A stretch of 56,403 nt of DNA from an uncultured Arenicella sp. Its GTDB lineage: Bacteria > Pseudomonadota > Gammaproteobacteria > Arenicellales > Arenicellaceae. Location of the stretch: contig CALKRK010000076.1 of NCBI GenBank assembly GCA_937989675.1, positions 1-56,403 of the forward strand, written 5' to 3'. The number at the start of each line of letters is the position of its first letter. Within the stretch, counting starts at the first letter, position 1. The translations under genes were made by a program, and so were the position numbers. A model generated the notes under the pieces. The model saw only the letters and a list, made by a program, of their open reading frames with translations, was not told the DNA's origin and ran no database searches. Positions 1 to 9,610 of the stretch are shown piece by piece.

Positions 1-750
1 AATTCAAATAAGGTCGATTCAAACTCGCTGCTAGCGCGTATCACTGAATTTTTCAAAACCAAGTCATCCAGAGCATGGGGGCCAGCACTGGCAAGCGTAG
101 CCATTGCAATTATTGCTTTACCGCTGGCGGTCAATTTTAACAATACTGAAATTGACTACTCCGAAGTCGCTCATTTAGGCGCTTGTGCAGACTGTGGCCG
201 CTACATTATCGACAGTTCAGTAACAACTCGGAGCGCCGCACCCGGGCTTAGCAAACTCACTCCGGAGTATCGATTAGCGGCAAAACTCGGTCGTATTAGT
301 GCGAGCCTAAAGATCGCGGCGTTGCTCGAGAGCGAAAGCACGATAGGCGCGTCGCGCAGCGAACTAGAGCGCCTAGCATTGACTGACACACACACCAGGC
401 TAAGCGGCGCTCTGGCCTCAAAAGATGCTAACGCGGAATCGTTAATTGCGGCTATTCAAGCGGACATGCGGTTGAGTGACTATCAAGCTGTTTTTGCCGC
501 AGCTAAGTCAATTCAAATCGCTAATATTTCGGCAAGGTTTGCCATCGATACTACCGATATACAGTCCGCGTTTACGCCTCTTGAGGCCGCCATAACTGAA
601 TTCGAAGCTATTGACGAACTCAATATTCGGCAAAAGAGCATTTTAAACGACTTAAAAAGCATCCTGACGACCAAGGAACTTAAAACACGCGAAACACTGC
701 AAAAACTAATTACGGTCTATGGCCGAGCGATGGAATCGCTCGGCGCCTAA
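1..750 (+). CDS. Membrane-anchored protein, 5'-truncated by the window edge; possibly anti-sigma-like (next to a sigma factor)
   Basis: Frame 1 is open from base 1 to the TAA at 750. It contains one hydrophobic segment (GPALASVAIAIIALPLAVNF), then a CADCG motif and a helical C-terminus. The track start (TTG at 322) is internal. Confidence 0.6.
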   Translation, partial: NSNKVDSNSLLARITEFFKTKSSRAWGPALASVAIAIIALPLAVNFNNTEIDYSEVAHLGACADCGRYIIDSSVTTRSAAPGLSKLTPEYRLAAKLGRISASLKIAALLESESTIGASRSELERLALTDTHTRLSGALASKDANAESLIAAIQADMRLSDYQAVFAAAKSIQIANISARFAIDTTDIQSAFTPLEAAITEFEAIDELNIRQKSILNDLKSILTTKELKTRETLQKLITVYGRAMESLGA

Positions 751-848
751 TCAGAATGGGCGAACAATAATCTTAAGCATAGAGCTTGTTTTAATACGAG
801 ACACACATTAGCATTAATCGCAGTGTAAAACCCTACTGCACACTAACA

Positions 849-1691
849 ATGCAAAATAAGACTGCTATTGCGCACGATGCGCATGAAGCAACAGACGCCG
901 AGCTAATACATGACTTTGTTAGCAACGCGTCAAACGCCGCTTTTGAAACGCTAGTAAGACGCCACTACAATATTGTTCACCGGCGTTTGCTCTCTATTAC
1001 ACAGAATCATGCCGACGCCGATGATTTGGCTCAAAAACTATGGTTGCGCGTGCTTGAACACCTTCCAAACTATCAAGATAAACAAAAGTTCCCGCATTTT
1101 TTGAATACCATCGCAACTAATCTTGTGAAAGATGAATGGCGTAAAAGTAGTGTTAGAAACAACTCATCGCTCGATGAAATGATGGAGAAAAGCCATAAGG
1201 ATACAGACGGTAATATCATGATGGTTGACGATGCCGATGTAGCCGATACCTTAGCAAATCGATCTGAGATAACACACTTGGTCACGGTGTTGATCCCCAA
1301 ACTTACCACCAAACTTAGAGCCGTATTTTTGCTTAGACACGAATCTGAATACTGGGATGGAAAACAACCTTTTCAGTGGCAGCACCTTGGGGAGCTCAAT
1401 AGCATGAGTGCCGACCAGGCATATGAGCGCTTTGTAACAACTCGAGATTCTTTGGTTACGGGGTCTCAAGAGCACAGTACTTTGAGCGAAGAAAATCGAC
1501 TGATTTTTTTGACATGGACACAAGCGCAACGGCTACAAAAAGCGAATAAACAGACAGAAACGTATTTAGCATCTCTGCTGAATATTCCGGTCAATACCTT
1601 TAAAACGCGGTACCGAGCTGCGCTGAAAGAGCTATCGCAGGGGCTAGAACGATGGAAGAATCAACAAGCCACAAGTCAGCACTCACAATAA
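849..1691 (+). CDS. Sigma-70 family (ECF-like) RNA polymerase sigma factor with a long linker between regions 2 and 4
   Basis: Region 2-like FETLVRRHYNIVHRRLLSITQNHADADDLAQKLWLRVLEHL...FLNTIATNLVKDEWRK; C-terminal region 4-like YLASLLNIPVNTFKTRYRAALKEL. Confidence 0.85.
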   Translation: MQNKTAIAHDAHEATDAELIHDFVSNASNAAFETLVRRHYNIVHRRLLSITQNHADADDLAQKLWLRVLEHLPNYQDKQKFPHFLNTIATNLVKDEWRKSSVRNNSSLDEMMEKSHKDTDGNIMMVDDADVADTLANRSEITHLVTVLIPKLTTKLRAVFLLRHESEYWDGKQPFQWQHLGELNSMSADQAYERFVTTRDSLVTGSQEHSTLSEENRLIFLTWTQAQRLQKANKQTETYLASLLNIPVNTFKTRYRAALKELSQGLERWKNQQATSQHSQ

Positions 1692-2467
1692 TATTTTTGC
1701 TTCTATTTGGATTAAGCTCATGCAGCACGTCTCCGTCGAAACATTATAGAAATCAATCAAGCTCTTATGGCTTTTCCGAGTCTAAGATCGAAACTACTGT
1801 ATTCGATCTGACGACATATGAAAAAGAAGGTAACTTAGACACAAACTCACTACATATATATATAGATGGTGATGGACAACCGTTTATTCATAATCGTTTC
1901 CCGAGCAAAGATCCAACGTCAAAGAATGGTTTAATGCTTAAACTCATGTCTTTAGATCCTAACCACAGTATTTTGTTAGGAAGGCCTTGTTATCATGATG
2001 ATCAAGCGCGTAACTGCAAGAATTCAAAATGGTGGACGAGTCATCGCTATAGTCAAACTGTCGTTAACGAGATGGCTAAGGCTATTGAGCAGCTGAACAC
2101 CGAAAACAAAAAGGTCGTCTTAATCGGCTTCAGCGGGGGCGGTGCGCTAGCAATGCTGCTGTCGACTAGAATCAAAGAGTTGAGTCATATTTTCACCATC
2201 AATGCGAATATAGATATCAACGCGTGGACAGAGAAACACCAATACACACCACTCTACGATTCACTAAACCCCATCGATTACCTGCACCAAACCAAGGAGT
2301 TGCCCCAAACACATTTGATTGGCCTGAAAGACCAAAACGTTCCAAATCAGTCTTGGGTTTACAAATTAAAATCGGGGCAAAACACCAAAATTTTGCGTTA
2401 CCCCGACTTCTCCCACTCATGCTGTTGGAGCGAAGTTTGGAATGCGGTGATCAATCGACCATATTAG
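1652..2467 (+). CDS. Alpha/beta-hydrolase-like lipoprotein
   Basis: Lipobox-like LSSCS after a hydrophobic N-terminus; nucleophile elbow GFSGGGALAML; C-terminal His in DFSHSCCW. Overlaps the 3' end of the sigma gene. Confidence 0.75.
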   Translation: MEESTSHKSALTIIFLLLFGLSSCSTSPSKHYRNQSSSYGFSESKIETTVFDLTTYEKEGNLDTNSLHIYIDGDGQPFIHNRFPSKDPTSKNGLMLKLMSLDPNHSILLGRPCYHDDQARNCKNSKWWTSHRYSQTVVNEMAKAIEQLNTENKKVVLIGFSGGGALAMLLSTRIKELSHIFTINANIDINAWTEKHQYTPLYDSLNPIDYLHQTKELPQTHLIGLKDQNVPNQSWVYKLKSGQNTKILRYPDFSHSCCWSEVWNAVINRPY

Positions 2468-2479
2468 CCTGCCTCTCTA

Positions 2480-4114
2480 TCACTCCTCCATCAATAACAT
2501 CAAGATCGGAGTCATATTCACATTTGTATCTAGAAGTTCTATTGCAAGATAATAGTTATCCGCTAATGGCGCCGGGATTATTGGTTCTGTTTGGCCATCG
2601 GGTACTAATTTAAAGTGCGTCGCTTTAATAAAATAGTCTCCAGGTGCCAACCTCTCGCTCTCTATTCTAGAGAAGCTGCCCGGCGATTCTCTATCTCGAT
2701 CGATGTTCAAATCTAATAAAGCCAAGTTAGCATCGTACAAAGATAGCTCTGTATCCACATTATTTCCCTCGAACGGCTTTGTCTCGATAAGAACGCGCGT
2801 TGATTTTCTTAACGTTAGCTTTACCCAATCTTCATCAGTTGAGGAGTCAAAACTATGTAACTGTAATACGTCACCCGAAATTCTTGTGGCTTGGGCGGCC
2901 GTATCATCCTCTTCGTATTCATCAACCAGACCTCTGAAGCCCGCGTTGGTGACACCGATCTTATATTTATCAATGCGCCCCAGAGAGCATTTGCCGCGTC
3001 GAGGGCTTTGATATGTAATGACCTCATCGCAAGCATCAATTGTGTAAACGTAACGCTTGCCACGAACCACGTCAAAATCGTTATAAATTGTGGCGTTTCC
3101 CTCAGGCTCAAAAGGCCCAATACAAGATTCAGGGTTTCCCTCTTCGCAGCGAATAATTTCATAACGAGGAGTTGAGTTTGGATTTGTAGTGGGCGACTCC
3201 CAACTTACTTCTACTCGGTCGTCAAACGCAGCCATACTTGCTTGAAAGTCAGCTTCGATAGCACCAACGGCTCGCCTAGAGCTAATACCACCACCGGGGA
3301 AACTTGGTCGTTGATCGTAACACCCTAAAGGCGTTAGTTGATGGCAGGAGTGAACAGAATAAGAATATCGTTTACCAATATCAAGGCCATCGGCTGCCGT
3401 AAATATACGCTGAAATACTCGCGTTCCAACATCACCCTCGGCAACGCTGATTTCATCTGGTGTTAAAGTGGCTACGTTATCGGTCAGTACTCCGGATGGG
3501 TCGTACTGGCGAATTACATACCAGCTAACCATGTTTACCCTTTGCTCCACATCATTGTTATCCAAGTAGATATCCCAGGGTACCTCCTGCCAGTTTAATG
3601 TAAGCTTGCCATCAGTATCATCAACTATCCTTACGTTATTCACTGCTGGCGGGACAACTTCTCTAGTTTGACTTAATACACAGTCTTCCATCACACCTGC
3701 AACAAATATACATGCACGAAAATAGTACTGCTCTCCAAGAATATCCGAGCGCTGCATATTGGCGTTCTGATCCTCAGGCAATGGCATGCTGAAACTGATG
3801 CTTGGTGATTCACTAGGTAGTGAAAACCCTCTGTCTGGATCAAACATATAGGTAGTCAAACTCGTATATGAACGCTCCATTTCCACGTCATCACCACCTG
3901 TAAAATCATTGTCGACCGAAGCCCACATTCGTACTGAAAAATCCGGGCTTGGGTCCGGGCCAATATTCCTCACCCAAAAAAAAGTGCTTTGATTACTCGA
4001 CGCTTGAATATTTTGACGACTATTAAACTGGATTTCTAAGTCGTATTGCGCGAAGCTTATTTGTGAAAATAAGGGGCCAACAAAAAAGATTAGGTAACAA
4101 ATTATTTTTTTCAT
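2480..4114 (-). CDS. Secreted protein with CARDB/FN3-like domains and a C-terminal PPC-like (bacterial pre-peptidase C-terminal) domain
   Basis: Signal peptide MKKIICYLIFFVGPLFSQISFAQ; DEYEEDDTAAQATRI...DEDWVKLTL...LSLYDANLALL...APGDYFIKA is PPC-domain-like. Confidence 0.7.
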   Translation of the reverse strand: MKKIICYLIFFVGPLFSQISFAQYDLEIQFNSRQNIQASSNQSTFFWVRNIGPDPSPDFSVRMWASVDNDFTGGDDVEMERSYTSLTTYMFDPDRGFSLPSESPSISFSMPLPEDQNANMQRSDILGEQYYFRACIFVAGVMEDCVLSQTREVVPPAVNNVRIVDDTDGKLTLNWQEVPWDIYLDNNDVEQRVNMVSWYVIRQYDPSGVLTDNVATLTPDEISVAEGDVGTRVFQRIFTAADGLDIGKRYSYSVHSCHQLTPLGCYDQRPSFPGGGISSRRAVGAIEADFQASMAAFDDRVEVSWESPTTNPNSTPRYEIIRCEEGNPESCIGPFEPEGNATIYNDFDVVRGKRYVYTIDACDEVITYQSPRRGKCSLGRIDKYKIGVTNAGFRGLVDEYEEDDTAAQATRISGDVLQLHSFDSSTDEDWVKLTLRKSTRVLIETKPFEGNNVDTELSLYDANLALLDLNIDRDRESPGSFSRIESERLAPGDYFIKATHFKLVPDGQTEPIIPAPLADNYYLAIELLDTNVNMTPILMLLMEE

Positions 4115-4227
4115 TTTAGATCCAGAAGCGGTTCAAATACCGCTATATCGAATTTGGTTTGAAACTCACTAATGCTGATAAAACATCAAGCAATGTCAGT
4201 AATAAAAGAGACTAGTCGCACGTTATT

Positions 4228-6198
4228 TCAAAAATCTTTACGTGCACTCAGGGAATAGTAGACATGATCAAAATCACTAATCCCGATCGTCTTATTAATG
4301 CTTGCATTAAGACTTATTTGGCTCGGGAATAAAAAATTGGCCCCGAGTAACAAGTTTCCGTAATCGGAATCGAGTTTTTCTAATGGCACGCTAAATATTG
4401 TCGAACCCACGCCAGACGTTGTTAAACCACTTTGCCTAAAGTCGATCGAACTGGTATCCGCTAGAAATCGGCCGGTCAACGCTCTCGAACCATCTTCAAA
4501 TTCATGCACCCAACTTGCTTTAGCCTGTGGAATAAACACGCCCCAATTTAAGCTAAACGGCTTGGAGATACTAAAACTGACGTCCGACGTAAACGACTCC
4601 AAATTGTAGTCATCAATCTCTAACGCCAAGCCAAACCCAACCTCGTTAGTGTTAGTATTTTCAGAAAAGCGTTTTATATCCGTGTCTACGTAATTTAAAC
4701 GCGCTGACAAATCGAGATTCACGTAGTCTCCAAACGTGCGACTCACACCGACACTCAAGATCTTTTGATCAGAATCGATATTGCTCAACACTTGCTGATC
4801 AACATCTGTACTAAAAGCGGTGTAAGCCATACGACGAACATTCTCAAGATCTCCATCACCAAATCCAGCAATCACATCTAAATTCAAATTATTTGAAAAC
4901 GCTTTAGCCGCATACATAGTGAACGTTTTCGTTTGTATATCAAGAGAGCCTGTATTACCGGAGAATTCCGACTCTGTCTCACCAAACCCATACGCCATGC
5001 CAGCAACCGTTGAAGAGTTGACCATGTAATCTACTCCGATTGTCATTGACCTACTCCGATAACCAAAACCATTTGACAATTCGCTGACGCCCTTATCGCC
5101 ATCGCCAGTCGTACCAAGAACGAAGGCACCAAAACGACCAGAATCGTCATCACCAGCGGCTCCTCCATAACTCCTATCGGAAGGCTTATTGTCAGCAAGC
5201 AAGCCTTTGGCTGGGTGACTAGCGTCAGAGCTAGCAACGTCTTTGTCGTTTTGTCGAAGGGCCGGCAGTATCGCAGCCAATCTCCCTCCGATGTTGCCGA
5301 CCTGTATTGTGTTAAGAAACGCCAAAGATTGACCTATGTCGCTGTATTGTTTAGCCGCGATCTGCCCAAGCGCGTTTAACTGGTTAGCCCCTTCTTTTTC
5401 GCGATTTATATCAATGCAGCGCTCTACCAAATCAGTCTGCGCCAGGGTGAGATTGCTGCTGCCTCTCAAATCGGTACATAGCGAAGCGAGACTGGATGCA
5501 ACAGACGACTCCGCGGGGAGAGCCTGGACTTCTAATGGTTGATCAAATTCAAAGGGCGCATTTCGAGCCTCTTGCTCTAATCGCTCAAGCTCAGCTAATC
5601 GCCTCTCTTCCGCAAGCCTGCGCTCCTCCGCTTCTGCTTCTCTGCGAGCCTCTTCTCTCTCGCGGCGACGTCTCTCTTCTTCCTCTGCTTGTCGCCTCTC
5701 CTCTTCAGCTTGTCGCCTGGCTTCTTCTTCCGCCTGCAGTCTGGCTTCTTCTTCCGCCTGCAGTCTGGCCTCTTCCTCTGCTTGCAGTCTGGCTTCTTCC
5801 TCTGCTTGCTGCTGAGCCTCTATATCGGCAATTTCCGCCGCCGATAACTCAACTTCGCAGCGCACAAATACACTATTCGCACCGCGGTCTCCACCATCGA
5901 CAAATCGCCCGACTCGACGACACTCGACCGAAGCATCAGTAATTAACTGACGCCCTTCTACAGATTGGGATGGCCTGCCGGTAAAAGTGGATGTTAATGT
6001 AGCCTGATACTCGCAAATACGTAATGTGTTTGTCTGCTCTATTTCCATAAAACCGGTAGGGCAAGCTGTCATCGCTGACGCCTTGGTCGAAAAAAATAGA
6101 AAGCTCGCCAAACACGTCAGCAAGTAATAAATGGCACGGCGCTGCGCGCAACGTGATTGTTGCAGAGCCGAACAATCATAGATGTTCGAAGGGTTCAT
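4228..6198 (-). CDS. Autotransporter-like protein: signal peptide, charged EEARLQAE coiled coil, C-terminal beta-barrel
   Basis: Hydrophobic N-terminus, long E/R/A repeat, C-terminal ~280 aa of alternating beta strands (SMTIGVDYMVNSSTVAGMAYGFGETESEF...) ending in aromatic ...YSLSARKDF. The start may be the track M at 6243 or the internal M at 6198. Confidence 0.75.
   Translation of the reverse strand: MNPSNIYDCSALQQSRCAQRRAIYYLLTCLASFLFFSTKASAMTACPTGFMEIEQTNTLRICEYQATLTSTFTGRPSQSVEGRQLITDASVECRRVGRFVDGGDRGANSVFVRCEVELSAAEIADIEAQQQAEEEARLQAEEEARLQAEEEARLQAEEEARRQAEEERRQAEEEERRRREREEARREAEAEERRLAEERRLAELERLEQEARNAPFEFDQPLEVQALPAESSVASSLASLCTDLRGSSNLTLAQTDLVERCIDINREKEGANQLNALGQIAAKQYSDIGQSLAFLNTIQVGNIGGRLAAILPALRQNDKDVASSDASHPAKGLLADNKPSDRSYGGAAGDDDSGRFGAFVLGTTGDGDKGVSELSNGFGYRSRSMTIGVDYMVNSSTVAGMAYGFGETESEFSGNTGSLDIQTKTFTMYAAKAFSNNLNLDVIAGFGDGDLENVRRMAYTAFSTDVDQQVLSNIDSDQKILSVGVSRTFGDYVNLDLSARLNYVDTDIKRFSENTNTNEVGFGLALEIDDYNLESFTSDVSFSISKPFSLNWGVFIPQAKASWVHEFEDGSRALTGRFLADTSSIDFRQSGLTTSGVGSTIFSVPLEKLDSDYGNLLLGANFLFPSQISLNASINKTIGISDFDHVYYSLSARKDF
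5717..5812. repeat. Four tandem 24-bp coding repeat units (EEARLQAE coiled coil)
   Basis: ctggcttcttcttccgcctgcagt occurs twice exactly in tandem (5717 and 5741), followed by two diverged units. Confidence 0.85.
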
Positions 6199-6672
6199 GG
6201 TGGGGTCCCCGATGTCTGTCCGCTTACAGTGACCCAATTTCACTTCGACGAATCCATGCTAGTCTCAAGAGAGCCGTTCGCATGATTTAAATAGCCGTTT
6301 CTACCCAAACGACGGTTCTTTAATGAAAAAAATACTTGAACAAGCTACGTACAGTAGGGTGTGACGCAGCCCAAGCGTTAATCTCGTTATTGCTTGTTCG
6401 CTAAAACCGTAAACAATCGGTCATAGCCATATACATATTCTAGATTCCTTCAATCCGTTTACAAAACTGGCCCAATTTCCGTTTTGCAACACTATTGCTC
6501 ATACTCAGCCTTAAGGTTTAGTTGAGCTGCAACACCGCTACTACCCATAGCGGCATACCTGTTTCATCCTGACAATTCTCCCCAAGCAATGAGACGGCTC
6601 TCTTTCTGGGAATGGTTCAATTATAGATTACGTACCTTCAAGAATGCTAGCGAGTATCAGGTTTTTAAGTTA

Positions 6673-8655
6673 CTAATTATTAGTTTTCATAGACTTAGGC
6701 GCGAAGTAAAACTCGCCACCTTGATGCCCCCCTGCCGCCAAAGGCGCATAGCGCGGTACCTGCCTAACATTATCTTTTGTCGCTAACGCCACCGAATGCG
6801 CCACCTGAGTTGCTAAGGAATCAGCGTCCAATAGCCCATCATTTTCATTTAAGACACGCAACAAGGCATTAGCAAAGACCGAGTGTTCGCTGTTATCGAG
6901 CGAATCGACTACTGGTTGAACACCACCGGATGACAACGCGACACGCGTCATCAACTCAACATCATTGCTTAAACGCAGTGCCTTTTTCTCAGCCGTTAAG
7001 CCACTGCGTAAGGTAACGATTCCAGATCGCATCAACGAACCCGAATAGCAAGAATCGGCAATCACAATTACGTTGCGCGCAGTCATGGCACGAATCTGAT
7101 CAGTAATACTTGCATTAGAAACCCAACGGACCGCACTTTCCGTAGAACCATCTACAGGAACCCAGTAACCTTGATCGTTTTCAGGATCTACCAACCCATG
7201 GCCTGCGTAATAAACCAGCAAATTATCATTGCTGGTTAACGATTTCCGCATATCTTCCAATGCCGTTAGCATCGCATCACGATTGGCATTAAGCTCAAGG
7301 CGCACCTTAAAACCATATTTTTCTTCCAACACTCGTGCAACTTCCTTGGCGTCGTTAACCGCGGTATCGAGCGGCTCCCAACCCTTCCCAAAGTCGTAAT
7401 CATTATTTCCGATGACAAGGGCGTGGTAATCCCCAAACTTAAAATTGGAACGGGTTAAAGCTCCAGAACCGCGCAACACGATATCAATATCGTCTGATGG
7501 TTTTATCAGTAATCGATGAGCAGTAAGCTCGCCACTAAGGTCAAGCACTTCAAGGTGAAGCTCCAAAACCTCACGCCCCACATCCAATGATTTTAAAAAC
7601 AAACCGTTGGCATCTAGCTCATAGCCTTCGCCATTAATCGTGAACGACTCAACCTTAGAAAAATTCTGGATCGCCCCAACAACATTAACAATTGAACCGG
7701 CTGGTACAGTCGTAGAACTGGTTCCATCAGTGGTTTGAAATTCAGGCCATTTTAGCGCAACGCTCGGAGTACCCGACGGCGTTAACGAAGCAATTTTTTG
7801 CTGCGCTTTTTGCAGTTCACTTTCAGCACCAGCTAGGCGCTCTTCGAGCAAAGAACTAAAACCATTTTCACTTTGCAGCTCTTTTTGTTTCTTTGCGAGC
7901 GTCTTTTCCAACGCCGCTTTTGCGTCATTCACCGCTGAATCTAACGCTTTCTTGAGTTCAACAATCTCTCTCTTGAGATTCAATACCGACTGTCGAGAGC
8001 GCTGTAAATCTGACTGCAATACTTCAGATTGACGCAGCGCTGAATCCGCTTTTCTTCTTTGAACTTCCAATTCTGCTTGAAGCTCTTCTATGCGCAACTG
8101 ATCTTGTTTCTGAATATTCTCGAATACCGACGCATACGCAATTTCATCTTCATCCAGACCCGATGCTTGTCGATAGAGGTTCATCGCTTGAACCAAATCT
8201 TTGTCAACTCCCAGACCTAATTCATATAAGCGGCCGAGGCTCATCTTAGCTGGACTGTATTCTTGTCTAATAGCCCGCTCATACCACATCACCGCCATTT
8301 TGTAGTCTGGCGTCTGCCCTAGCCCTTTCTCAAATATCTCACCAACAAAATACTGAGCTTTAGCATCACCTTGTAGTGCGGCCTCCTGCCAAACATTAAG
8401 AGATGAAGCCATATTAGCTCTGTCAAATTTGACGTAATCACCACCCTTAATCTCGCATTCATTAGCCGACGTTTTTGCTGGCCGCTTGCGACTCAGATAA
8501 GTACGATTAATACCTAGTTGACGGACTTTTCCCGGCAACAAACAATCAACAATCGCGGTTTGTTCAGCGGTAAGCGTCGCCGCTTTTGCACTCACGATGT
8601 TCATCGTAAGAACCAGCAACGAAGCCGCACTAACTAAGAGAACACCGGTTCGCAT
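6673..8655 (-). CDS. Secreted caspase-family (peptidase C14) protein with N-terminal SEL1-like repeats and a coiled coil
   Basis: Catalytic His motif LLVYYAGHGLV and Cys motif VIVIADSCYSGS; SEL1-like KAQYFVGEIFEKGLGQTPDYKMAVMWYERAIRQEYSPAKMSLGRLYELGLGV; N-terminal signal sequence. Confidence 0.9.
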   Translation of the reverse strand: MRTGVLLVSAASLLVLTMNIVSAKAATLTAEQTAIVDCLLPGKVRQLGINRTYLSRKRPAKTSANECEIKGGDYVKFDRANMASSLNVWQEAALQGDAKAQYFVGEIFEKGLGQTPDYKMAVMWYERAIRQEYSPAKMSLGRLYELGLGVDKDLVQAMNLYRQASGLDEDEIAYASVFENIQKQDQLRIEELQAELEVQRRKADSALRQSEVLQSDLQRSRQSVLNLKREIVELKKALDSAVNDAKAALEKTLAKKQKELQSENGFSSLLEERLAGAESELQKAQQKIASLTPSGTPSVALKWPEFQTTDGTSSTTVPAGSIVNVVGAIQNFSKVESFTINGEGYELDANGLFLKSLDVGREVLELHLEVLDLSGELTAHRLLIKPSDDIDIVLRGSGALTRSNFKFGDYHALVIGNNDYDFGKGWEPLDTAVNDAKEVARVLEEKYGFKVRLELNANRDAMLTALEDMRKSLTSNDNLLVYYAGHGLVDPENDQGYWVPVDGSTESAVRWVSNASITDQIRAMTARNVIVIADSCYSGSLMRSGIVTLRSGLTAEKKALRLSNDVELMTRVALSSGGVQPVVDSLDNSEHSVFANALLRVLNENDGLLDADSLATQVAHSVALATKDNVRQVPRYAPLAAGGHQGGEFYFAPKSMKTNN

Positions 8656-8693
8656 TTTATTAAGTATTAGGAACGGTAAACGTAAATTCCAAG

Positions 8694-9230
8694 TTACTGC
8701 TGAGCAGCAACCATGGTGGTGATTTCAACACGCCGATTTTCACCAGAGTTTGGTTTGGACGGATCGAGTAATTGCTCTTCACCATAGCCCGCTAACTGCA
8801 ATCTTGCTGGATCAACACCAAAGTTATCGTAAAGGTACTGGCCAACATTGACAGCCCGTTTACCAGAGAGTGCATTATTGTAGTCTTCATGCCCCACTGC
8901 GTCGGTATGCCCCGCTATCTCAAAACTGTAGTTAATCAACTGCTCACTCATTAGTGCTTCACCCAACGGGTTTAACTTAGCTTTGATTTCCTCAGTTAAG
9001 GCATAGGAATCAAACGCGAAATTAACACGCATAGAAATACTTGGAGGGGCTGCTGGAGCCTGATTTTCCTGGCCATTGAGCTTAATTCCACGAAGCTTAA
9101 TTTTAGGTTTTGGTTTCAAGCCATTAATGAATTCTTCTTTAGTGGTGAATTCGCTGTTCTCACTGGCCGCATAACTCAACGTGGTTACAGCCATTAAAAG
9201 CAACGTAGATAGTTTTATAAGCGATCTCAT
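8694..9230 (-). CDS. OmpA-family (peptidoglycan-associating) protein
   Basis: FDSYALTEEIKAKLNPLGEAL...FEIAGHTDAVGHEDYNNALSGKRAVNVGQYL...QLAGYGEEQLLDPSKPNSGENRRVEI. Start moved to MRSLIKLSTLLLMAVTTLSYA (9230), which gives a signal peptide. Confidence 0.92.
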   Translation of the reverse strand: MRSLIKLSTLLLMAVTTLSYAASENSEFTTKEEFINGLKPKPKIKLRGIKLNGQENQAPAAPPSISMRVNFAFDSYALTEEIKAKLNPLGEALMSEQLINYSFEIAGHTDAVGHEDYNNALSGKRAVNVGQYLYDNFGVDPARLQLAGYGEEQLLDPSKPNSGENRRVEITTMVAAQQ

Positions 9231-9231
9231 A

Positions 9232-9588
9232 TCATCCTCCAATATATAAGCAAAAGGTGTCAGAATAGTTAAAGGCATACGCCTTTTTCGAGTTTTTATT
9301 AGTCAAAATTGGAGTTTGTGCCACAGCGAGGCTCCAATCATGCTCAGCTACAATCAAAATGCCATCCTGCCAACATCTCAAAGTCTTATCTGCGCTGCGA
9401 ACGCTCTTTTTGTCGAACGTAAAAGCGTCAGAACGCTTGGCCTCCGAAACACTGGTGCCAGCTGATTTCGGCGCGGCGGCCGCCCCGGTAATAAGAACAG
9501 TAGAATCCTGCTTTAAGTCTGCTTGTGCGACACACGGTATACCAAGTAATAAACAGATTAGCAATGAAGTTCGTTGGAAATGGTTCAT
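9232..9588 (-). CDS. Small secreted hypothetical protein, two Cys in the mature part
   Basis: Start moved to MNHFQRTSLLICLLLGIPCVAQA (9588), a signal peptide. Tightly packed between neighbouring genes in the same direction. Confidence 0.65.
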   Translation of the reverse strand: MNHFQRTSLLICLLLGIPCVAQADLKQDSTVLITGAAAAPKSAGTSVSEAKRSDAFTFDKKSVRSADKTLRCWQDGILIVAEHDWSLAVAQTPILTNKNSKKAYAFNYSDTFCLYIGG

Positions 9589-9610
9589 GGTAGTCTCTAA
9601 TTTTAATGTA

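Noticed and set aside
5496-5942. Plus-strand ORF opposite the autotransporter coiled coil
   Set aside because: Its Leu/Pro-rich low-complexity translation mirrors the 24-bp repeat on the opposite strand.
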